A stretch of DNA of 64,000 bases, from positions 372,001-436,000 of the forward strand of contig NC_064002.1 of assembly GCF_932276165.1 (NCBI RefSeq). The letters are read 5' to 3'. The stretch's first letter is position 1; every line of letters starts with the position of its first letter. Below, in pieces: positions 56,433 to 64,000 of the stretch. The position numbers were made by a program, and so were the translations under genes. The notes beneath the pieces are model-generated. The model did not search any database. It saw only the letters and a list, made by a program, of their open reading frames with translations, and was not told the DNA's origin. Source of the stretch: Plutella xylostella. Lineage: Eukaryota > Arthropoda > Insecta > Lepidoptera > Plutellidae.

Positions 56433-58388
56433 GGGTAAACTACCCTATTGTTGACACCCCTCCATTTATTGACACAGCGCGGAATAATTAAAGAAAACAA
56501 GACAACGCTTCGTTTTATTTAGTGATATTTATCTTTGAATGCAGCAGTAATAGTTATTCTGTACTGGTAACACTCGGCAGTCCTTTTTACAGCAATGGCT
56601 GACCAATAAAACATAGACAATTCGTGCCTCTCCGTTGCTTCTTCAAATTCCGCCATCTTGGATAGCTTTTTGCAAAGGACAGTGGCTACTTTAAGAAGAA
56701 ATTTGCTAGTATTTCTTTTAAAAAATTATAAATTTGTTATTTGGACTGAAAAGTGAACAAAATTCCTTTTCCATTTCTTACCTCAAAAACCACTTATTTT
56801 CGGTTATAACTTCGAATTTAGGTGGTGTCAATTATAGGTAGCACTTTCGGTATATTTTCCTAATATTGACATATTGGGTCAATAATTGGAAGGAATGTTT
56901 TTTGTTTTCATGTTAATATTTTTGCTTTTTCCGGTAGTATATCCTATAATGATTATGTTAACACTATTTAATCATTTATCCCACACGAATTTCCAATTCA
57001 TGACACAGTGTCAATACAGTGAAATCCAATTATCGACATAGTGTCAGTAATCTATTTCCCTATTATTGACATGTCTATATATAGGCAAAGTGTCAATAAT
57101 TAGTCTCATAAACGATAAATATTTTTATGGGAGCTTACTATACTATGACACTCAAAAAATAACTTTTCCTGCTTCACTTCTCACTGCCTTCCTGCAACCT
57201 ATAAGAAGTCGTCTGACTATCAGTGGCAGGTGGCCTGCCAACTGCTCTACGTCCACCTGTCTTCATTTTGCCTGTCCAAAAGTGTCCTGCACACTTCCAC
57301 CCAGCTGAATCCACCTCGTAATCTATTAAAACTGGGATTCTGACCCGGCGGGTAAACAATGATCAAGATAGGTGTTAAGATTCACAAAATTGAATGATAT
57401 CCAGCGGTATCGTTCGTTTCGATTGGGACACTGGACATTACCTTAGTATTGAACATGTTTATCTACAGGCCAACCCTCAAGGATGCTACGTGTAGTTCCG
57501 CGAGCATAAACTGGAGATATCAGAGGCATATTCATGATTCATGATGTCTTCATCAATACAGATGTGACAAAGCTACACCACACTTTTCTTTGGCCTTTCT
57601 CTTCCAGCAGCTACTTACCAGGTACATGTCTAAGATCAGCCTCCTGATGGCCAAAAGGCGTGCTATGTCACGCTTGCCTGTTCGTTACCTCCACTCGAGA
57701 ACTCGATTACTCCAACTGTCTTTCTTCTTGGGTGGCTGGCCTATTGGCATCTCACATTGGTTCTCTGATGGATTGATTACCCCATTTCAGTCCGCATTAC
57801 GACTTTATATCAGTGGACCTGTTAGCCCAGCCGTGACCACGTTTCTGAACCATATGGCATCAGCAGCAGGACGCACTGGCTGGAACCTTTGAGAAATGCC
57901 CAGGAGATCATGAGACGAAGCAGCCTAACTCAGTGGGACTAGTCTGCTAGCATCAGTATTAGATGCAGTACATATGGTATGTCAGATAACTAGCTGACGA
58001 CTTATGGTATGTGACACTTATGGTGTTTCAATATATCACCGTGATATACCAAATAGAGAACCGGACCCATGGTACCCTCCCAAAGGTTTAATTCCTGTTA
58101 AAAAACGGTTTTTATTACCTAATATCAAGCATGTCAATAATTGGTACAGGAGGTGTCATAAATTGGAAAACGCGTGTCAGTAATTGTGAAATAGGGTTTT
58201 TTTCAAATTTATAGCTGATAATAAAAAACTAAGACTATAGGGTCATGGTTTTGTCAAAAATATTATAAATGAATATACACCTGAAACCGCTACAGAAAAA
58301 AATACCACAATACTAATATTTTATACGTATTTATGGCCAGTTTTGCAGACAACTCGTCTTAAAGTGTCAATAATTGGGTAGTTTACCC
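56433..58388. mobile_element. TA-flanked 1.95-kb DNA transposon
   Basis: The left end GGGTAAACTACCCTATTGTT and the right end (reverse complement) GGGTAAACTACCCAATTATT match closely over 25 bp through TGACAC. TA flanks both sides (56,431-56,432 and 58,389-58,390). Variants of TTATTGACA/TGTCAATAA recur many times near both ends, like an iterated transposase-binding site. Inside, minus-strand fragments at about 57,180-57,260 (GRRAVGRPP) and 57,590-57,730 (NRVLEWR...RTGKRDIAR) look like remains of a LINE C-terminus. No intact transposase frame is seen. TA duplication suggests the Tc1/mariner/pogo group. Confidence 0.75.
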
Positions 58389-59041
58389 TAGTACTTTAAT
58401 CTAAAAATCAAGGTAGGTAAATACCCTTCAGTGTGTGACTGTAAATATCATGCTCTATCTTACCTAATGATGGTGTGAAAGACACGGCACACTACGTATT
58501 AAGAGTACTACGTAGTACACGTTGTCATCGGTAGATGGCGTTTTGTCGACAACAACACAATATCTTCAATGTAGGGTCAACAAAAAAAGGTACCACTATC
58601 AAATAGTTGGATCCAGATCAAAAGTTGCTTGTGTTTGTGTAGTGAGTATTCTATCATAGAAAATAAGTACAAAATAAATAATCGAAGATGAAACGCAAAT
58701 ACTACAAGGTTTACCAATCATAAAAAGTACTTGTAATTCTTATATAATTTCAGCCAAAAACGGCTGATTTTTTAAATGTTTTTTTATTTTTTATTACCTA
58801 GCAATTAGCATGTACATTTTAGGTACTTATAGTAACATTTTGGAAAAAAAGCTTTTGAGAAAATTTACTTTTATTGGTACCTACTTAAATTGAGATTTTC
58901 AGGGTTTCAGGAAAAAACAGGGTGTGATTGCCATAATTTGGAACGCCAAATCAATAAGTAAGTAGGTACAAATATCACTAGTATTTAAATGCAATACGTG
59001 TACACCTTCCTCTTCTACTCAACAAGTCTCTCATTCACCCA

Positions 59042-59159
59042 AAGGTTGCCTGGAAGAGATCGCTTTTAGCGATAAGGCCGCCTATTGTGCTTACTCCTTT
59101 TGTTATTTAATGTATGTTGTGTGTTTTGTTCAATAAAGTTATATTGTATTGTATTGTAC
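59042..59159 (+). mobile_element. LINE 3' tail
   Basis: 'aaggttgcctggaagagatc', 'gcgataaggccgcctattgt' and 'caataaagttatattgtatt' followed by a TATTG repeat. Same 3' UTR module as at 21.3 kb, with a different terminal repeat unit. Confidence 0.7.
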
Positions 59160-59487
59160 TTAAATTACTTGGCCTTGTAATTTTTAAGAGATCTATGTTG
59201 GTGTTATGTGTTAACAAAATTTTATAGTTCACCGCAATATTCAATTCTCGATCAAGAATCAAGAGCAGCATTCACAGAGATTATAGCATACCCCGCCCCA
59301 CCCCGCCCCCCGCCGCAGCAGTGAAGTGAGTGAGCTATGTCCGGGAACTTAAAAGTTGTCAGGAGCTAGAAAATGCAAGTTCCTGTGTGACTAGACATAC
59401 TAGGCGGTCTACACTGCAGGTGTGGCCAACCATCTATCGCGATTAAAATGTTTAATAACAAAATGTTATTTAAGTATTATTTATTTT

Positions 59488-59663
59488 GGTTTCCGTACCT
59501 CGAAAGGAAAAAAAGGATGGAAGAGGAAGGAGGAAGGAAAGCAAATTTGTAGACTCAAGTCAAGTGTCCCCAAGATGTAAAGGAAAACTATCTCAGGTAA
59601 GTACACTTCAGGGTTCCGTACACCCTCAGGGCGCGAGTCCAACTCGCACTTGGCCGGTTTTTT
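59488..59663. repeat. Short copy of the 'ggttccgta...ggccggttttt' repeat
   Basis: It opens 'ggtttccgtacctcgaaagg' and ends 'gcgcgagtccaactcgcac' then 'ttggccggtttttt'. It has the same two ends as 43,231-43,793 with most of the middle deleted. Confidence 0.5.
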
Positions 59664-60359
59664 ACAATTATTATGGCGGCCTTTTTCTGTGAGAAAAGCG
59701 TTTGTGAAAATAAGTAAATACCTACTACTACTACTACTAACTACTAAAAGTCTGTTTTTACCAGACCAATACCTGGGACATAAGTAAGTTATTAATAGTA
59801 TGCATATTGTATCCTTGTCACCAAGCGTGACTATTAATAGTATCCATTATTTAAATTAAGTTTGTGATAAAACTAGAACAACGAAAGTAAAACTAAAACA
59901 GGTTGATATTTACATTGCCTCTAGAACATAAAAAATCACTTAGGTATTTTCTTCTCGCATAAATTAGCGCCAAAAAAGTTTCAATTGGTGTTTTGCTATG
60001 TACTAACCGTCTAGGTATAACTTTAAAAGGACATGTATGCTACCACTAACTTCTCTATACGTGACAGTGAATAACCGTGAAATTATCTCTCTTAAAGAGC
60101 TAGCTAAGAAATAATCACCCTCTCTCTACTCTCTCATCTCCTAGATAGTAGTAAAATTATCTCTCTCCATATTCTTTATAGAACAACGCAGACTCAGGTA
60201 CCTATCTATCTCTCTTCACACCTCAAAGGGTGTGATCGTGTAAGTGATGATGTCCTCCTTGGCTGATGGAAAAACCGAATAGGCCATGGATGAAAATACC
60301 CTAAACCTTTAGATAGCTTATTTTTCAGCAGATCAGCTTGTCATAGTTTAGCATCCCTG

Positions 60360-60468
60360 GCGCAGTTCAGGCGGGGTCAGTCAACCCTCGCGGCCGCTTC
60401 CCGGTTCCACTAGGCCCCCGCAGTCTCAGGCCACTCCTCACACAGACACTACACTACTCCTGGGAAAG
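60360..60468 (+). other. Candidate 5' untranslated exon of the secreted-protein gene
   Basis: A GC-rich segment ending GGGAAAG|GTACGT is a good splice donor. The next acceptor found downstream is the TTACAG at 61,182 that directly precedes the ATG. The exon's left end cannot be placed from sequence. It contains no ATG-led frame of note, in keeping with a 5' UTR. Confidence 0.35.
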
Positions 60469-61182
60469 GTACGTAGGATTTTTTTAAATCTGAATTTTCT
60501 TTTTAGTAAACCTTAGGATTTAATGCCCATGGAAATTAATGTAGCTAGGAGGTGTTAGTAATATTTTCACTTATCTTTGTCTAGGAAATCTATTGAGATG
60601 CTCACATAGATTAAAAAATCTTCAACTATCGTAAAATCTCGATATGATAGAGTTTGTGTTTACAGAGGAAATATCTTCCAAGATGTTTTCCTTTCATTTA
60701 GAGGTATTATAAACACTTCCTATTATAACCAAATATATTTTCGAGTGCATCTATTTTGTACGGTGTATGCATCGTCTACCTACCTACTTAATTACCTATC
60801 ATCATGCATTTAGATAATTTCACTTTTAAATATGTGCAAACTTTCGCTGATTAAAAAGGACTAGTTTGTTCGATAGAACGAGCACCGATCAGAAGATTCC
60901 ACTTATATTATAATTTGACCTTGATACTTAGTCTGATTTGTTGTTTGTTCTACAATCATGCTCTGTAATAGAAATGAGGGGTATTATTAGTTTGTCATTT
61001 ATTTTATATTATGCGTGTCTGTGGTCATGGTAGCACCAAAACAAATATAATTATTAGAATGAAATTTCCTTTTCGTTTGAAAGTTGACTAAATCGACATA
61101 GCATTGGCATCGGTTACAAGCTGAACATCATTAATTTGAAGCTAAATATAAGTATATATTTTTGTTTTTTTATAAATTACAG

Positions 61183-62142
61183 ATGCAGTGCTACCTCTGC
61201 ATGACCTACGTTGTGTTTTTCTGCAACGCACTTCCAACTAAGGACAAGGAACCGACCAATCAGCCCGAGCGGAGGTCCCTATTCCGAGATGTGATCGAGT
61301 CCCTCCACATCCGCGCGCAGCTCCCAGACGACTTGAACCAGCATGATGATAACGATCTCGCACAAAACTACGAGCGATACGGCTATGAGAATGAACCCCC
61401 AAACCTGCCCAGCGACGCCGAGTTCATACCTAGAAGAAACGACCGCATTGAAAGAATCGATATGCCATCTATAAAATATCGCTACCCTAAAAGCTTGTTC
61501 GATAAGAACGACAGCAAAAGTCTAAGCGAGCTGAATCTATCCAACGTTCAACCGAAAGAGGAAATAGTACTTTATATAAGCACTACATCTGAACCGAAAG
61601 CCACGACCAACAGACCCAGGAAACCACAGAAGCGACGACCCGTCAACAAAGTGCAATACCAAGAGAAAGATGAAGAAGTAGAAGAAGAGACCGAATCAGG
61701 CCTCCCGCAGGACCTGTCCTCTGTCATCCCACTGAGGAACACTATGGCTGGCCAGAGCCAAATCGGAAACCGTGAGTCGCAAATCGTGGTGAAACCCACT
61801 GTCATAGTGAACTTCCGAGGCTCAGTCAGTCACAGGGACAGCGACATCAAACTGTCTGGTCGCAAAACTGAAGACAACAGCACTAAGGGAGAAATCCCTC
61901 CGAATATTTTCAACATCAGGCAAGAGGTGAACCTTGAGCGGACCTTGCCGAGTCTAGCCAATAGGGGAGGAGCTAAGATAAAGGACATAAGGGAGTCGGT
62001 GAGGGTTGAAGGTAAACTGCTGCAGAAGAGCGAAGATGACATGATGATGTGTGAGAGCGCCACCTGGAGTTCGGAGAAGAAGGTCCGCGGCGGGAGACGG
62101 GTCGACAATATATTCCAGATTCTGTTTTCGCTGCGAAAATGA
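61183..62142 (+). CDS. Putative secreted protein, 319 aa, family not recognised
   Basis: One open coding exon begins immediately after a pyrimidine-rich acceptor (AG at 61,181-61,182), with ATG as its first codon and the stop TGA at 62,140-62,142. Residues 1-16 (MQCYLCMTYVVFFCNA) look like a signal peptide followed by LPTKDKE. The mature part is strongly hydrophilic: an acidic segment near 40-60 (PDDLNQHDDNDL), a Thr/Pro/Lys/Arg linker (about 138-158, TTSEPKATTNRPRKPQKRRP), an acidic EKDEEVEEETE run, and a more hydrophobic VVKPTVIVNFRGSVS (about 208-222). There are only a few Cys and no second membrane span. Dibasic and tribasic sites (KRR, RPRK, RGGRR) could be processing sites. AATAAA at 62,194 lies 52 bp past the stop. 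A good start, long frame and poly(A) signal make it a real gene. Function unknown; secretion is inferred. Confidence 0.7.
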   Translation: MQCYLCMTYVVFFCNALPTKDKEPTNQPERRSLFRDVIESLHIRAQLPDDLNQHDDNDLAQNYERYGYENEPPNLPSDAEFIPRRNDRIERIDMPSIKYRYPKSLFDKNDSKSLSELNLSNVQPKEEIVLYISTTSEPKATTNRPRKPQKRRPVNKVQYQEKDEEVEEETESGLPQDLSSVIPLRNTMAGQSQIGNRESQIVVKPTVIVNFRGSVSHRDSDIKLSGRKTEDNSTKGEIPPNIFNIRQEVNLERTLPSLANRGGAKIKDIRESVRVEGKLLQKSEDDMMMCESATWSSEKKVRGGRRVDNIFQILFSLRK

Positions 62143-62193
62143 AGCTATTTTAAGTTGTGTGGTCTCACAATGTTACTTTAAGTACTTACGATT

Positions 62194-62199
62194 AATAAA
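62194..62199 (+). terminator. Poly(A) signal of the secreted-protein gene
   Basis: AATAAA, 52 bases after the TGA, followed by a T/G-rich stretch ('ttattagtgttgtgatattt') expected at a cleavage site. Confidence 0.6.
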
Positions 62200-64000
62200 C
62201 TCTTATTAGTGTTGTGATATTTGATTTGCTACGCCTTAAGTAATCGTATGATTATATCAGCGGGTAAAGCGCCAAACGTATACACAAATACATCATCATC
62301 ATCATCATCATCACAGGCGTTCAATACCCGATACGACACTTGGGTAAGCAAATTTTATGCACTATGTATAACAGGGGTCCCCCTGTTATACTACCAGGAT
62401 GACATGTTACTACAGTAAATAAATAATTTTATTTACTGGATAAAATCTGGCGTTTGGTAGGACAACTGTCTAAATTGATTATTTAGGTACCTGTAATCAT
62501 AATTTTATCTAGGCCAATTTGAAATCCCAATGATAATAATCAGATCTAGCGACACAAACAAACAAGCATACAATAAAAACATACCTAATTCTTAGATCAC
62601 GATATGTGATCAATAAGGAACCTTGGCCTTCCTTTCGTAGACTGTCCTGGCACCGTTAGATTCACCGCACCCACGCGAAACAACAGATCCGATTGTATAT
62701 ACAATGCTAGGTTTTAGATAAAGTTGACATCTTATTAGCGGACAAAGGTTCGTCACCTTGTATAAGGATCAGCCAGATAGTTTAGCTGTCTGTAGCTTAC
62801 TGCGCTGGCGTGTTATAATAAATATAATGTATAAGAATCTCGGTCTTAACACAATAAACTATACACACGTTAAACAGATCATTCAAATGTCAAATAAATG
62901 CTTTCATTAAGGGTCGGCAATAGGTAATCGAGGGTTGGCATTGTCATAGAATTATGTAGTAAATGATGCTCTACAGCCTTGAAAAAAATCACACCGGTAG
63001 TCGAAGAGTCTAGCTAGGTGCTGAATCATTCGAATTCAAGTAAAAGTTTATGGATAACTGTAAATTAAAGTCAGAATATGACGAAAAACCAGTAAATGAC
63101 ACTCCCGTATTGTAACAACTGTGTCGTAATCATCAAGTATTTTCATATGATTTTTATCATATTATAAAGTTAAAGGCTTGGACTAGGCGCTAAATACCTT
63201 GTTTTTTAATAAACACACACTTATTTTGTGTAAATTAATCCCAAACTTGAGCAATTTTTTTCCCTCAAATTTTCATACAAATATCTATGGCGGTTTTCTG
63301 TGTTATAAAATCATAAACACAAGTGACGTTTGACTCAGTTGGCCGCTGGCCTCCAAAGAAGGGTCACGTCGGTTTAGGCAGCACTGACAGCTCGCGATCT
63401 TATCGTGTACAGATACAAAATCACTGCACATTGGTTGTCATTGCACTTTTTCAACTTTTATGACAACAACATAATTTGATTTGAAATTGAGGAAGCATAA
63501 TTCTTCCAGTATATTCAATACATTAAATTAAATTAGATAGTGTGCAATATTCTCGTGACATTACAGTCTCGTAAAGGTCTGATGAGGAGCAGGAATATAG
63601 CGAATGGATCTAAGTGATGACAATACGCATGAACATTAGGTTAGGGATCAAAAATACAGTCTCTTGGTGCTGGTTGAGGTATGGTCTCGTGAGGATCTGA
63701 TGAGGGCAGTAACACGGTGGTGGCTCAATTTTATTTCAAAGATGTTAATAGCTAAAAGCATCGAGTTTGGGCTATTAAGTATGTTTTTCAGAGAGAGAGA
63801 AAGAGATTTTATTTTTCCTGTGGATGATGTGTTAGGTTTACTGGGTTTACTAAGTTCATTCTGTTAATGGCATCAAGTTGTTATGTGTTCATAAGTAATA
63901 ATTATTGGCTTGTATTTAAACCTCCACCAGAAATTATATGATACTGCCGCCAATAAATTCGAAATCTCCGCCAAAACGGATAAATCATCACCAAATCATG
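62200..64000. other. Non-coding right end, no gene recognised
   Basis: A (CAT)n microsatellite lies at 62,291-62,314, and an AGAG tract lies near 63,791-63,805. The open frames (for example 63,664-63,867) show no domain and overlap simple sequence. Nothing else can be supported. Confidence 0.5.

Larger units (their letters stand above)
58389..61182. other. Intergenic region and first intron before the secreted-protein gene
   Basis: It contains a LINE tail (59,042), a short copy of the ggccggtttt repeat (59,488), a GC-rich patch (59,290-59,325), a 14-bp palindrome GTACTACGTAGTAC near 58,505, and a candidate non-coding first exon ending at 60,468. No coding exon is recognised. Confidence 0.45.

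Noticed and set aside
57066..57892. Possible host gene inside the TA-flanked element
   Set aside because: The frames are short and interrupted. The minus-strand pieces resemble a LINE C-terminus, so it is transposon debris.

Overview
This is a window of nuclear DNA from an insect, almost certainly a moth or butterfly (Lepidoptera). The evidence is: genes split by short GT-AG introns; an A+T-rich background; an ecdysteroid-kinase-like gene and tandem membrane UDP-glycosyltransferases; and repeat families that I associate with Lepidoptera (LINE 3' tails of the 'tggaagaaat...aataaggccgcc' type, Helitron-like elements ending in CTAG, a tRNA-headed SINE, hAT elements and TA-flanked MITEs). No plasmid, phage, bacterial or CRISPR feature is present.

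Layout. Bases 1 to about 37,100 hold no gene that I recognise. They are introns or intergenic DNA with old transposable elements, several GC-rich islands (near 16.1-17.0, 21.7, 24.9, 27.5, 33.5 and 34.2 kb) and some unusually clean hairpins. One candidate small three-exon gene with a TATA promoter lies at 26.6-27.6 kb. From 37.1 to 55.9 kb there is a compact cluster of four conjugation-enzyme genes, all rebuilt here exon by exon with an open frame: a cytosolic sulfotransferase (+, 7 exons, 307 aa), an ecdysteroid-kinase-like CHK kinase (-, 3 exons, 416 aa, tail-to-tail with the sulfotransferase), and two tandem UDP-glycosyltransferases (-, 8 exons each, 519 and 522 aa). At 61.2-62.1 kb lies a predicted secreted, charged, low-complexity protein of 319 aa that I do not recognise.

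How the genes may work together. Sulfation, phosphorylation and glycosylation are the three main ways insects conjugate ecdysteroids and plant or synthetic toxins. Having all three enzyme types within 19 kb suggests a detoxification or hormone-inactivation neighbourhood, although chance adjacency cannot be excluded. The UGT pair shows patchy high identity that looks like gene conversion. The kinase's last intron is mostly one 2.5-kb hAT element with an intact 8-bp target duplication, and a second hAT-type element with its own 8-bp duplication is nested inside it.

I found no wholly new system. The best leads are the conjugation cluster with its unusual active-site residues, the nested transposons, several dsRNA-forming foldback elements, and the small candidate gene with duplicated splice acceptors near 27 kb.
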